Assembly: GCA_021775315.1 (NCBI GenBank)
Contig: JAJFIC010000086.1
Span: 1 to 41,929, forward strand
Direction of reading: 5' to 3'
Source of the DNA: Paracoccaceae bacterium
GTDB taxonomy: Bacteria; Pseudomonadota; Alphaproteobacteria; Rhodobacterales; Rhodobacteraceae
DNA length: 41,929 bases
A program made the position numbers and the translations under genes. The notes below the pieces were generated by a model. That model had not been told where the DNA came from. It did not search any database and saw nothing but the letters and a program-made list of their open reading frames with translations. The stretch's first letter is position 1; every line of letters begins with the position of its first letter. This document shows, piece by piece, positions 9,278-17,783 of this stretch.

Positions 9278-10524
9278 TACATCAGCTCCGGTTCACGACC
9301 AAGCCTTGTGGCCAGCGGGGCAATGGTCAGCCCTTGCATGATGATCGAAAACAGCACAACCACATAGGTCGCGGCCAAAATCATCGGCTTGTATTCGCTG
9401 TCAGGCAAGCTGAGCGCAAGGGCCACGGATATTCCGCCCTTAAGGCCACCCCATGTCATGATCGGGATGATGCCGCGTGAAAACTCGCGAAATGGCTTTA
9501 ACATCAGAACCGGGATTGAGACCGCCACAAGGCGCGCCACCAAAGACAGGCCAATTGACAGAACACCGGCCACCAGAGCGTCCATAGTGAAAGCGACAGC
9601 CAGAACCTCGATCCCGATCATCAAGAACAGGATGGCGTTCAGAATTTCATCAATCAGCTTCCAGAAAGCATCAAGATATTCGCGGGTTTGCTGGGACATG
9701 CCGTGTTTCATTCCAACGTCACCGATGAACAACCCGGCAACCACGGCCATGATCGGGCCGGACATATGCAAGCCGACCGCCAGTTCATAGCCGCCAAAGG
9801 CCAGCCCGAGGGATAACAGCACCTCAAGCGCGTAATCATCAATGCGTTTCATCACCTGAAAGGTCAGCCAGCCGAGTACACCGCCTAGAACAGCACCGCC
9901 GACAACTTCTTGCAGGAATAGCCGCAAGGCCTCAGACCAGCCCGCGCCGTGGCTGTTATCAGCCGGAAAAGCCAGACCGACAAGGATCAGAAAGGCGACA
10001 TATCCCACACCGTCATTGAACAGACTTTCGCCCGCGATCTTGGTTTCAAGCGATTTGCGCAGGTTTGCATCGCGTAGCACACCCAGCACCGCCACGGGAT
10101 CAGTGGGTGAAATCAAAGCGCCAAACACCAGCGCAACCATGATCGGAAACCCGGTGATCCATGAAAAGCCAACCCCGGCAACCACCGTGGACAAGGCCAC
10201 GCCCATGGTCGCCATCAGGGCCACCACGCGGGCTTGCTTTCGCAAATCCCCAAGTTTTACGTGCAACGCACCGGCAAACAGCAACAGCCCCAGCATGCCA
10301 TCCAGCAGGGTTTTTGAAAAATTCACGTCACCTACAAGGCCGCGCACATTGTTCGCTATGCCAAGATTGGGCAGCATCCGGTCAAGCCCCATCAACGCCA
10401 GCGACGCCAAAAGCGCGACCACCAGAATGCCGATGCTTTGCGGCAGGCGCAGGAAAAAGTAGTTCACCACGCCAAACGTCCCGGCCAGGACAATCAATAG
10501 CGCTGCAATTTGCAAAATGGTCAT
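9277..10524 (-). CDS. NhaP-type (CPA1) sodium/proton antiporter
   Basis: A 415-residue protein (431 if the ATG at 10572 is used) with about 12 hydrophobic segments. The CPA1 core is clear: GALISPTDPVAVLGVLRDA, SLFNDGVGYVAFLI (the ND ion-binding pair), and WGGLKGGISVALALSLP near the end. It exchanges Na+ or K+ for protons across the inner membrane for pH and salt balance. I chose the ATG at 10524 because MTILQIAALLIVLAG begins the first membrane segment directly; neither start has a strong ribosome binding site. Its TAA stop is fused with the phzF start (TAATG). Divergent from the following EamA transporter. Confidence 0.92.
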   Translation of the reverse strand: MTILQIAALLIVLAGTFGVVNYFFLRLPQSIGILVVALLASLALMGLDRMLPNLGIANNVRGLVGDVNFSKTLLDGMLGLLLFAGALHVKLGDLRKQARVVALMATMGVALSTVVAGVGFSWITGFPIMVALVFGALISPTDPVAVLGVLRDANLRKSLETKIAGESLFNDGVGYVAFLILVGLAFPADNSHGAGWSEALRLFLQEVVGGAVLGGVLGWLTFQVMKRIDDYALEVLLSLGLAFGGYELAVGLHMSGPIMAVVAGLFIGDVGMKHGMSQQTREYLDAFWKLIDEILNAILFLMIGIEVLAVAFTMDALVAGVLSIGLSLVARLVAVSIPVLMLKPFREFSRGIIPIMTWGGLKGGISVALALSLPDSEYKPMILAATYVVVLFSIIMQGLTIAPLATRLGREPELM

Positions 10525-10656
10525 GGCGGTACCCGTCTGTTTCTGCTCTTTAATATCCTTGTTAAAGGGCATAGTGGTTTTGCAATTGCTCTACAAACAC
10601 TATCCTCTGGGCCAAGGATTTTGGCCTTGCACCAATACCAGCCGTAATCAAGGAAC

Positions 10657-11556
10657 GTGATTTTGCATAAGAAAGACAGAATTGACTTGTTTGGCGGCAC
10701 ACTACTGGTGGCGGTGTCGCTGATGCTTGGGCTTAATCAGGTGATGGTGAAACTGGTTAACGAGGGTTTTCAGCCGGTGTTTTCCGCTGGCATGCGCTCG
10801 GCCTGTGCCTTTGTGCTGGTGCTGGCTTATGCTTTGTGGCGGCGCAAAAAGCTGAGCATTTCTGATGGCAGCCTGCTGCCGGGCATCTTCACCGGCATCT
10901 TGTTTTCGTTTGAGTTTATTTTTCTGTTTGTCGCACTTGATTATACCACCGTTACGCGGGTTTCGATCTTCTTTTACTCCATGCCGGTCTGGTTGACGAT
11001 CGGGGCGCATTTTTTGGTCGCAGGTGAGCGTATAACAGCCAGAAAAGCACTGGGCCTGACGCTGGCCATGGCTGGCGTGATCTGGGCCATGACGGCACGC
11101 GGCGAGGATGGCGGCAGCCTTTTGGGTGATGTTTTGTGTACCATCGCGGCGATGTTCTGGGCGGCAATCGCGTTAACCGCAAGGGTCAGTAAAATGAGCC
11201 GTTCGGCCCCGGAAATGCAGCTTTTGTATCAACTCGCGGTATCGTCCGTGATCCTGATCCCGCTGGCGTTTTTCGTAGGGCCAGTCATTCGGGATTTACA
11301 GCTTTGGCATCTGGGCGTTTTTGCCGTGATGGTGATCGGGGTTGTGTCCATCGGTTTTGTCGTCTGGTTTTGGGTGCTGTCGGTTTATCCGGCGTCCGAG
11401 ATGGCCTCGTACAGCTTTTTAGCACCGGTTTTCAGTGTGTTCTTTGGCTGGCTGATCCTGCGCGAAGAAATCGGCGTGACCATACTTGGCGCGTTGGTGT
11501 TGGTGTGCGTCGGCATTGTTTTGATCAACCGAAAACCCAAAGTCAGGACAACCTGA
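10657..11556 (+). CDS. DMT-superfamily (EamA) inner-membrane transporter
   Basis: A roughly 299-residue protein with ten predicted membrane segments in two EamA halves (motifs ALDYTTVTRVSIFFYSMPVW and FLVAGERITARKALGLTLAM in the first; SYSFLAPVFSVFFGWLILRE in the second). The substrate is unknown. No ATG fits: the frame opens with GTG at 10657, but AAGGA (10650-10654) is only two bases from it and eight from an in-frame TTG at 10663, so the TTG (giving M-H-K-K-D-R) is the better-spaced start. Its stop overlaps the convergent endonuclease/phosphatase-family gene by 14 bp. A GGCCAA/TTGGCC inverted repeat (10610-10626) lies in the divergent control region shared with the antiporter. Confidence 0.9.
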   Translation: MILHKKDRIDLFGGTLLVAVSLMLGLNQVMVKLVNEGFQPVFSAGMRSACAFVLVLAYALWRRKKLSISDGSLLPGIFTGILFSFEFIFLFVALDYTTVTRVSIFFYSMPVWLTIGAHFLVAGERITARKALGLTLAMAGVIWAMTARGEDGGSLLGDVLCTIAAMFWAAIALTARVSKMSRSAPEMQLLYQLAVSSVILIPLAFFVGPVIRDLQLWHLGVFAVMVIGVVSIGFVVWFWVLSVYPASEMASYSFLAPVFSVFFGWLILREEIGVTILGALVLVCVGIVLINRKPKVRTT

Positions 11557-12259
11557 AATCGGCCCATATCGGTAAGTGATCCGAGGCCCGCAAGGCCGTG
11601 GCATCATCCTTGACCCCAGCCGCCATCAGCGACAGGCCGTCGCTTGCGGCGATGCGATCAAGGGCGGCCACCGGCCTTGCCGCATGGAAACTCAGGCCCG
11701 GTGCATGGATTTTATAATTCTTCGCCAACGGCTCCATCCCTTTGTCGGGCGACCATTCGTTGAAATCACCCAAAATCAGCGTTGGCATGGCTTTGCGCTG
11801 CGCCAAATCCGCCTGCAACGCGGACAGTTGCGCCGTTCGGTGCCTGCGCATCAGGCCCAGATGGGTCGCGACGATGCGGATCGGGCGCTGATGATGCCTA
11901 AGCTCCACCAGAACTGCGCCGCGCGGCTCAAACCCCGGCAATGTGATCTGGGCGCGTTCCGCAACGACCATGTTTTCACGCACTAAAACAGCATTACCAT
12001 GCCAGCCAAGGCTGTCTTTGCCCTGTCCCAGATCGACAGGCACAAGCGAACCTTCGGCGTGGATCATAGCGTGCGGTAATGCGGCAGGGCGCGCACCAAG
12101 GCGTTTATCGGCCTCTTGCAAGGCGATGACATCGGCGTTCAGGCCGGAAAGAATGCCCAGAATTCGCGCCGGTGATCGACGCATATCCAACCCCACACAT
12201 TTGCGGATGTTGTAACTGGCAACGCGGATATGTCTGTCTGGCTTTGAAACCTTGTTCAT
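11543..12259 (-). CDS. Endonuclease/exonuclease/phosphatase (EEP) family protein
   Basis: A 238-residue protein of the EEP metal-dependent hydrolase fold. It shows ASYNIRKCVGLD at the N-terminus, VIALQEAD with the metal-binding glutamate, GNAVLVRE, IVATHLGLMRRHRTAQ, ILGDFNEW (the D-x-N pair) and the closing SDHLPIWADF with the catalytic Asp-His. Members cut nucleic acids or remove phosphates from lipids or nucleotides; the substrate here cannot be told, and its compact size with no signal peptide suggests a cytoplasmic enzyme. A promoter-like sequence lies so close to the ATG that the transcript may be leaderless (see the separate promoter entry). It overlaps the convergent transporter gene by 14 bp. 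Confidence 0.9.
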   Translation of the reverse strand: MNKVSKPDRHIRVASYNIRKCVGLDMRRSPARILGILSGLNADVIALQEADKRLGARPAALPHAMIHAEGSLVPVDLGQGKDSLGWHGNAVLVRENMVVAERAQITLPGFEPRGAVLVELRHHQRPIRIVATHLGLMRRHRTAQLSALQADLAQRKAMPTLILGDFNEWSPDKGMEPLAKNYKIHAPGLSFHAARPVAALDRIAASDGLSLMAAGVKDDATALRASDHLPIWADFRLS

Positions 12260-12293
12260 GACACTTATATAGGGTGTGCGAGCCGCAATTCAA
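12260..12293 (-). promoter_or_regulatory. Candidate promoter giving a leaderless transcript for the EEP-family gene
   Basis: On the minus strand TTGAAT (12293-12288) and TATATA (12271-12266) are separated by 16 bp. A start site six to seven bases after the -10 box falls on the A of the ATG at 12259. No Shine-Dalgarno sequence precedes that ATG. Confidence 0.5.
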
Positions 12294-12305
12294 AGAAGGC
12301 AGGCA

Positions 12306-12953
12306 ATGAAGCTACAGCATCAAAACTGGCTGGTTCTGGGTATTTGGACCCTGCTTGTGGTTGCGGGTTTGGTCGCCTTGGCAACCGGCCGCTGGTCGCT
12401 GGCCTTTGTTTCGGCAGCAACGCTGGTGTTGTCGATGGCCCCCACGGTTTTCGCCGAGCGCATTCAAATCCAATTGCCGCAAAGTTTCATCGCCGTCATC
12501 GTAACCTTTGTGTTTGCCTCGATCTTTCTGGGCGAAGCGGCGGATTTTTATGAGCGCTGGTGGTGGTGGGATATCGCCTTGCATGGCATGGCCTCGATCG
12601 GGTTTGGCTTGATCGGATTTCTGTTTGTTTTCATGCTGTTCGCCGGAGATCGTTATGCCGCACCGCCGATTGCGCTGGCCTTTATCGCGTTTTGCGTTTC
12701 AGTCGCGATCGGGGCCGCATGGGAGATTTTTGAGTTTGCCATGGATCAGGTTTTCGCCATGAACATGCAGAAATCCGGGTTGCTGGACACGATGGGCGAT
12801 CTGATCGTCGATATGCTGGGCGCATTTTTGGGTGCCACAGCGGGATTTTTGTTCCTGAAAGGGCGTCGATTTGGTGGGTTGGCCGCAATGATCCGCCAGT
12901 TTGTGCGCGAAAACCGGCGGCTTTACAGCAAGAACGATGACAAGCGGGACTAG
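12306..12953 (+). CDS. YjdF-like (DUF2238-type) integral membrane protein
   Basis: A 215-residue protein with about six hydrophobic segments. Between them lie WWWWDIALHGMASIGFGLIG, AIGAAWEIFEFAMDQVF and DTMGDLIVDMLGAFLGATAG, the pattern of the YjdF/DUF2238 family, whose function is not known. The acidic WEIFEF and DLIVD segments inside the membrane region are the most conserved part. The ATG at 12306 follows GAAGGCAGGCA; an in-frame GTG at 12276 would extend it by ten residues into the control region of the divergent EEP-family gene and is less likely. It ends inside the CTAG shared with the stop of the convergent nucleoside hydrolase. Confidence 0.78.
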   Translation: MKLQHQNWLVLGIWTLLVVAGLVALATGRWSLAFVSAATLVLSMAPTVFAERIQIQLPQSFIAVIVTFVFASIFLGEAADFYERWWWWDIALHGMASIGFGLIGFLFVFMLFAGDRYAAPPIALAFIAFCVSVAIGAAWEIFEFAMDQVFAMNMQKSGLLDTMGDLIVDMLGAFLGATAGFLFLKGRRFGGLAAMIRQFVRENRRLYSKNDDKRD

Positions 12954-13885
12954 AGCCGCGCCAGCCGCTGCGTCAGCAATTTATAAAACCCGTCAGCGTC
13001 CAAATCACCGATAAACAGCGCGTTGGCAGCGCGATCCGTGACGCCCCACCAATCCGCCACGGTCATGCCAAGCGTCAATTCTGATGCCGTTTCAATCTCA
13101 ACATTGATTGTTCTGCCGGTAAACAATTCAGGCGCTAACAGATAGGCGATAACACAAGGATCATGCAGCGGCGCCCCTTCCGAGCCGTATTTTGCCATGT
13201 CAAAACGCTCAAAAAAATCGGTGAATTCCGCGACGGCGGTGCCAACCGCGCTGCCGATGGCACGGAACGCCTCAACCCGTGGGCCGGTGGTCAGGGCTTT
13301 GTGGGTGACATCAAGCGGCATGATCACAATTGGAATGCCGGATTTCATCACAATATCAGCGGCTTCCGGATCGACATAGATGTTAAATTCGGCGGCGGGT
13401 GTGACATTGCCAACCTCAAAATACGCGCCACCCATCAGAACGATCTGACAAACCCGTTCAGCGATGTCGGGCGCACGATTAAGGGCGGTTGCGATGTTTG
13501 TCAGTGGGCCAAGTGGGCACAAAGTGACGCTGCCAGCAGGTTCCGCACGCAAGGTGTCGATGATGAAATCAACGGCGTGTTTGTCTTGCAGCGGCATGGT
13601 CGGTTCGGGCAGGTCAGGCCCGTCAAGCCCGGTGCGACCATGCACGTATTCCGCAGTCACCAATTTGCGTTTCAGCGGTGCCGCGCATCCGGCAAAGACC
13701 AGCATATCAGGTCGCCCGGCAAGTTCACAAATCTTGCGTGTGTTCAGTTCGGTCAGTGGCAGCGGCACATTTCCAGCCACCGCCGTGATGCCCAGCACGT
13801 CAAGTTCAGGCGAGGCAAGTGCTAGCAAGATGGCCACGGCGTCGTCTTGCCCGGGATCAGTGTCGATGATGATTTTACGTGTCAT
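12950..13885 (-). CDS. Inosine-uridine-type nucleoside hydrolase
   Basis: A 311-residue nucleoside N-ribohydrolase that splits nucleosides to ribose and a free base for salvage. The family Ca2+-site signature IIIDTDPGQDDAVAILLAL is at residues 4-22; further expected elements are VFAGCAAPL, LCPLGPLTNIATAL, VLMGGAYFEVGNVTPAAEFNIYVDPEA (read in parts) and the late histidine in PLHDPCVIAYLL. The preference (pyrimidine, purine or mixed) cannot be assigned safely. No signal peptide, so cytoplasmic. Its TAG stop and that of the convergent YjdF-like gene share the palindrome CTAG at 12950-12953. Confidence 0.95.
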   Translation of the reverse strand: MTRKIIIDTDPGQDDAVAILLALASPELDVLGITAVAGNVPLPLTELNTRKICELAGRPDMLVFAGCAAPLKRKLVTAEYVHGRTGLDGPDLPEPTMPLQDKHAVDFIIDTLRAEPAGSVTLCPLGPLTNIATALNRAPDIAERVCQIVLMGGAYFEVGNVTPAAEFNIYVDPEAADIVMKSGIPIVIMPLDVTHKALTTGPRVEAFRAIGSAVGTAVAEFTDFFERFDMAKYGSEGAPLHDPCVIAYLLAPELFTGRTINVEIETASELTLGMTVADWWGVTDRAANALFIGDLDADGFYKLLTQRLARL

Positions 13886-13989
13886 TTATGCGCGTCCTGC
13901 TGCCAAATCCTGCCAAATTCCATCAAAGGACGGTGGCGAAAAGCCAAAGGCTTGTCCACAGGTAATTCCGGGGCATTGCTGACAAATAG

Positions 13990-14011
13990 GGCGCGAACCT
14001 GAGGTCGCGCC
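13990..14011 (-). terminator. Stem-loop between the iron-binding protein gene and the nucleoside hydrolase
   Basis: GGCGCG (13990-13995) and CGCGCC (14006-14011) enclose ACCT/AGGT, giving a 10-bp stem with one bulged A and a single-base loop. It starts 27 bp after the stop of the upstream iron-binding protein gene. No strong T-run follows, so it is a terminator or mRNA-end structure of modest confidence. Confidence 0.45.
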
Positions 14012-14037
14012 GGTAAGGTATTGAACGCGCTTGATAT

Positions 14038-15051
14038 TTACTGGTCGAAATCAACCTCTTCCACCAGTTTAAGCGAAACGGGGCGCAGTTTGGCCACTTG
14101 CATCAGGTTCAGGCTGTCGGGTGAAAAGCTGCCCCATGACTTGACCTGTGCCGAACCTTCAACGCCAGCCAGCAGCGGATATTCAAAATTCGCGTCGGCA
14201 TAGATTTTTTGCGCTGTGCCCGAGGATAGAAATTCCATCAATTTCAATGCATTATCACGATGAGGGGCTGATTTTGTCATAGCAATGCCGGACAGGTTCA
14301 TATGCGTACCGTCGCCTTTGAACACCGGGAAAATGATGCGGACACTGTCGGCCCATTCCTTTTGTTCCGGGTTGTCCAGCATATTGCCCATATAATAGGT
14401 GTTGCCAAGCGCCAGATCACATTCGCCCGACCAGACCGCTTTGACCTGCGCGCGGTCATTGCCTTGGGGCTTACGGGCCAGATTTGTCTTTACGTTTTCC
14501 AGCCAGATCTTTGTTTCAGCAGCACCATGATGGGCCAGATAGGCCGAAACCAGCGCCAGCGTATAGGCGTGGGTGCCCGAGCGGGTGCAAATCCGGCCTT
14601 TCCATTTCGGATCGGCCAAATCTTCGTAGCTGGTGATTTCACCATCCTTTACACGGTCACGCGCTGCAAACAGGATGCGCGCCCGCGAGGTCAGGCCGAA
14701 CCATTGGCCGTCAGGGTCGCGAAAGGTGGCGGGGATGTTGGCGTTCAGAATGTCCGAGCTGACTTTCTGGGTCAAACCAGCCTCGACCACTGCATTGAGG
14801 CGGGAAATATCGACCGTCAGGATCAGATCAGCCGGTGAACGATCACCTTCGGCGCGCAACTTTTCGATCATGCCTTTGTTCAGAAAAGCCACGTTCACCC
14901 TGATGCCGGTTTCCTTGGTAAAGGCCTCAAAAAGCGGCTTGACCAGATCAGGTTGCCGGTAGGAATAGACATTGACGTCTTGGGCAAATGCAGTACTGGC
15001 GGTCAGGGCAAGCGTTGCGGCGGTGACCAGCGTTCTTAGGCGACAGAGCAT
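14038..15051 (-). CDS. Periplasmic Fe(3+) ABC transporter substrate-binding protein
   Basis: A 337-residue protein with a Sec signal peptide (cleavage after AFA at about residue 23) and a class II ferric-binding fold of the FutA/FbpA type: VNVYSYRQPDLVKPLFEAFTK, AEGDRSPADLILTVDI, WFGLTSRARILFAARD, GRICTRSGTHAYTLAL, and the Tyr-Tyr pair in LALGNTYYMGNM that would bind iron. It captures ferric iron in the periplasm for an ABC permease. No permease or ATPase gene is next to it, so it is an orphan binding protein in this window. A good promoter and an AAGGA ribosome binding site precede it. Regulation by the nearby Fur/Mur protein is possible but I see no recognisable operator. Confidence 0.93.
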   Translation of the reverse strand: MLCRLRTLVTAATLALTASTAFAQDVNVYSYRQPDLVKPLFEAFTKETGIRVNVAFLNKGMIEKLRAEGDRSPADLILTVDISRLNAVVEAGLTQKVSSDILNANIPATFRDPDGQWFGLTSRARILFAARDRVKDGEITSYEDLADPKWKGRICTRSGTHAYTLALVSAYLAHHGAAETKIWLENVKTNLARKPQGNDRAQVKAVWSGECDLALGNTYYMGNMLDNPEQKEWADSVRIIFPVFKGDGTHMNLSGIAMTKSAPHRDNALKLMEFLSSGTAQKIYADANFEYPLLAGVEGSAQVKSWGSFSPDSLNLMQVAKLRPVSLKLVEEVDFDQ

Positions 15052-15080
15052 TTCGTGTCCTTGTTCAGTTGCTGGCCTTT

Positions 15081-15109
15081 TTTAAACCCGAGCAAAACAG
15101 TCAAGTCAA
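15081..15109 (-). promoter_or_regulatory. Candidate housekeeping promoter of the iron-binding protein gene
   Basis: On the minus strand TTGACT (15109-15104) and TTTAAA (15086-15081) are spaced by 17 bp, 30 bp upstream of the ATG at 15051. A second TTGACT overlaps the first by one base (15104-15099). AAGGA at 15062-15058 is the ribosome binding site. Confidence 0.5.
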
Positions 15110-15121
15110 TACCTGAATAAT

Positions 15122-15964
15122 CTAGTCGGGTAATTTTTCCGCGATTTTGACTTGATCCCAAAACCCATCCATTTCCGCAAGGTCAGACTGTTCAGGTGTT
15201 TTACCAATGGCCGCCAGCCGCGCCTCGACGCCTTGAAAGCGCCTTGTAAACTTGGCGTTTGCTGATCGCAATGCAACCTCGGGGTCGATCTTTAGGTGTC
15301 GACCCAAATTGGCCATGACAAACAGCAGATCACCAAATTCCTCTTCGACATCCGCTTGCGTTTTTGTCGCATGAGCCTCGCGTAATTCCGCACTTTCCTC
15401 GGCGATTTTGTCAATCACCTGATCCGTTGACGGCCAGTCAAACCCGACCCGTGCCACGCGTTTTTGCAATTTGACCGCGCGCATCAGGGCCGGCAGCCCC
15501 AGCGCCACGCCATCCAGCACGCCCTTCTGGTCGGCATTCTTGGTTGCACGTTCTGCCGCTTTGATTTGTTCCCAGTCAACGGTTTGCTGATGGGCCGTTT
15601 TATCGCGCGACTGATCGCCAAAGACATGCGGGTGACGATGCACCATCTTGTCGGAAATCGCGTTTGTGACGCTGGTGAAATCAAACAGGCCCTGTTCGGC
15701 CCCCATCTGGGTGTAATAAACCACCTGCAACAGTAGATCGCCCAATTCGGCCTCTAATTCCGACCAGTTTTCAGCCTCGATCGCGTCGGCGACCTCGTAT
15801 GCCTCTTCGATTGTGAAAGGCGCGATTGATTGAAAATCCTGCTCGATATCCCACGGGCAACCGGTTTCAGGATCCCGCAATCGCGCCATGATTTCCAGCA
15901 GTCGGGGCAAGCCTCCGTTCGTGTCAAGGCACAGGGCCTGGCTGGCGGTCTGGTTTTTTTCCAT
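15122..15964 (-). CDS. mazG: Nucleoside triphosphate pyrophosphohydrolase MazG
   Basis: A 280-residue tandem-domain MazG that hydrolyses NTPs and dNTPs to monophosphate and pyrophosphate, a house-cleaning role. Domain 1 shows RLRDPETGCPWDIEQDFQSI, IEEAYEVADAIE and LEAELGDLLLQVVYY (acidic Mg2+ site); domain 2 repeats it as ESAELREAH and VEEEFGDLLFVMANLGRH. The start is placed at the ATG 15964, which begins the protein shortly before the conserved part; the frame is open for another 336 bp but that extension runs antisense through the divergent M20 gene and is not family-like. It is 70 bp upstream of the iron-binding protein gene on the same strand. Confidence 0.95.
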   Translation of the reverse strand: MEKNQTASQALCLDTNGGLPRLLEIMARLRDPETGCPWDIEQDFQSIAPFTIEEAYEVADAIEAENWSELEAELGDLLLQVVYYTQMGAEQGLFDFTSVTNAISDKMVHRHPHVFGDQSRDKTAHQQTVDWEQIKAAERATKNADQKGVLDGVALGLPALMRAVKLQKRVARVGFDWPSTDQVIDKIAEESAELREAHATKTQADVEEEFGDLLFVMANLGRHLKIDPEVALRSANAKFTRRFQGVEARLAAIGKTPEQSDLAEMDGFWDQVKIAEKLPD

Positions 15965-16033
15965 TGTGGTTTGCCGTCTTTTAAGGAAGTCTTGCGCCAG
16001 ATTAACGATGTCATAACCGGAGAGTCCACGCCA

Positions 16034-17197
16034 ATGCCGATCATCAACCGTATTGCTGAATTTCACCAAGATATGAAGGAATGGCGCCAGCATATCCACG
16101 CCAATCCGGAATTGCAGTTTGATTGCCACCAGACAGCCGCGTTTGTTGTTGAGCGTCTTAAGGAATTTGGCATCACTGATATCCATGAAGGCATCGCCCA
16201 AAGCGGTGTCGTTGCCATTATCGAAGGGCAGGGCGACGGGCCGACCATTGGGTTGAGGGCTGATATGGATGCGCTGCCGATGCAGGAACTGCGCGATCAT
16301 CCCTATAAATCAAAGGTTGATGGCAAAATGCACGCCTGCGGCCATGACGGCCACACCACAATGCTGCTGGGTGCGGCGCGCTATCTGGCGGAAACCCGGA
16401 ATTTTTCTGGCCGTGTGGCGCTGATTTTTCAACCCGCCGAAGAAGGCGGCGGTGGTGGCAAAGTCATGTGTGACGAAGGCATGATGGACAGGTTTTCCAT
16501 TGATCAGGTGTTTGGCATCCACAATGCGCCGGGTGCGCCGACGGGTGTGTTTTTGGCCAATTCCGGGCCTATTATGGCGGCGGCGGATAGTTTTGATATC
16601 CACATCTCAGGCCAGGGCGGCCATGGGGCTGAGCCTGAAAACACCATTGATCCGGTGGTTGCTGCGGTGCAGATCGCCAGCGCGATCCAGACGATATCGT
16701 CGCGAAACACGTCCGCTTTGGACAATCTGGTGATCTCCATCACCCAGATACACGCCGGCACCGTGCACAATATCATTCCGCAGACCGCGACTTTGAACGG
16801 CACCGTTCGCACCCTCAAGAAAGAGGTGCAGGCCATGGTCGTTCGCCGGATGCAGGAAATTTGCGACGGTATCGGGGCGGCGTTTGGCGCGGATGTGGTG
16901 CTAGACTACGACTATGGCTATCCGCCGACGGTCAATCACAAAGCCCAGACCGATTTCGCAGTTGGGGTCGCTACAGGTATTGCCGGGGCGGAAAACGTCG
17001 CCGCTGAGTCCCCGCCGATCATGGCGGCCGAGGATTTTTCCTATATGCTAGAGGAACGTCCGGGCGCCTATCTGATGCTTGGGCAGGGCGAAGGCGCGAC
17101 GGTGCATCACCCGGAATATGATTTCAATGACGAGATTTCGCCAATCGGGGCCAGCTTTTTTGTCAAGCTGGTGGAAACCGCACAGCCACAAGGCTAG
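16034..17197 (+). CDS. M20-family amidohydrolase (hippurate hydrolase / N-acyl amino acid hydrolase type)
   Basis: A 387-residue zinc-dependent M20D peptidase-family enzyme. Metal ligands appear in ACGHDGHTTMLLG, in FQPAEEGGGG and in the final HHPEYDFND; the dimerisation insert holds SGQGGHGAEPENTIDPV. Enzymes of this set remove acyl groups from amino acids or indole conjugates; the actual substrate is unknown. The start at 16034 (MPIINRIAEFHQDMKEWRQ) matches the usual N-terminus and has GGAG 11 bases before it. The frame is open back to 15830 but that part runs opposite mazG. It is divergent from mazG and convergent with the Lrp gene, 36 bp from it. Confidence 0.93.
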   Translation: MPIINRIAEFHQDMKEWRQHIHANPELQFDCHQTAAFVVERLKEFGITDIHEGIAQSGVVAIIEGQGDGPTIGLRADMDALPMQELRDHPYKSKVDGKMHACGHDGHTTMLLGAARYLAETRNFSGRVALIFQPAEEGGGGGKVMCDEGMMDRFSIDQVFGIHNAPGAPTGVFLANSGPIMAAADSFDIHISGQGGHGAEPENTIDPVVAAVQIASAIQTISSRNTSALDNLVISITQIHAGTVHNIIPQTATLNGTVRTLKKEVQAMVVRRMQEICDGIGAAFGADVVLDYDYGYPPTVNHKAQTDFAVGVATGIAGAENVAAESPPIMAAEDFSYMLEERPGAYLMLGQGEGATVHHPEYDFNDEISPIGASFFVKLVETAQPQG

Positions 17198-17233
17198 GGT
17201 CATCAGCCCTTTGTTGCCGTGATCGAGCGCGCG

Positions 17234-17668
17234 TTAAATCGCGCGGTCGATTTTGGTTGAAAGGTGGATCAGGCTTTCCGACGACCGAACGCCTTTAATC
17301 TCGCCAATCAGATCAAGGGCCTGATCAAGTTCTGCGGTGTTTGTTGTGGCCAGTTGCAGGATCATGTCAAACCGACCGGACGAGGTGTGAACAACTTCAA
17401 CCGCTGGCATGGCCTTTAAGCGTTGCAAAACCGTCGGCGTGCTGCGGGGTTCGACCTGCATCAGCACTGTGGCCTTGATCCGGTTCAGGCGTGCCGTCGC
17501 CCCAAGTCGCAAAGTATAGCCCGCAATCGTGCCGTTTCGTTCCAACCGTTCAAGCCGGGCCTGAATGGTTGTGCGCGCGACATCCAACTGCCGGGCTAGC
17601 GTGGCGACGCTAAGCCGGGCATCGGCGGATAGGGCCGACAGCAGCGATTTATCAAGGTCATCCATCAT
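17234..17668 (-). CDS. Lrp/AsnC-family transcriptional regulator
   Basis: A 144-residue two-domain regulator. Residues 1-60 form the helix-turn-helix (LDKSLLSALSADARLS, ATLARQLDVARTTIQARLERLE), and residues 65-140 the ligand-binding RAM domain (KATVLMQVEP, PAVEVVHTSSGRFDMILQLAT, IGEIKGVRSSESLIHLSTK). Such proteins sense amino acids and often control a divergent gene. It is divergent, with a 115-bp gap, from an ornithine/lysine decarboxylase-like gene, which is its most likely target by position. Two ATG codons in tandem (17668 and 17665) are equally possible starts. Confidence 0.93.
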   Translation of the reverse strand: MMDDLDKSLLSALSADARLSVATLARQLDVARTTIQARLERLERNGTIAGYTLRLGATARLNRIKATVLMQVEPRSTPTVLQRLKAMPAVEVVHTSSGRFDMILQLATTNTAELDQALDLIGEIKGVRSSESLIHLSTKIDRAI

Positions 17669-17783
17669 TTTGCCCTATACTTCGTCATATTAGTCGTAGT
17701 TAAAGTGGTTTACGCCCAAATAACAAGAGATTCCGCCAGGTATTGCTGCGATTCTAAACCGTACCAAAAGCAGGAGCAGGCAA

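Noticed and set aside
8396-10524. Phenazine gene cluster suggested by the PhzF-like gene
   Set aside because: No other phz gene is near; PhzF-family proteins commonly occur alone, and this one is coupled to an antiporter gene.
15965-16300. A 112-codon N-terminal extension of mazG
   Set aside because: It runs antisense through the M20 amidohydrolase gene, has no family resemblance, and the ATG at 15964 starts the conserved protein normally.
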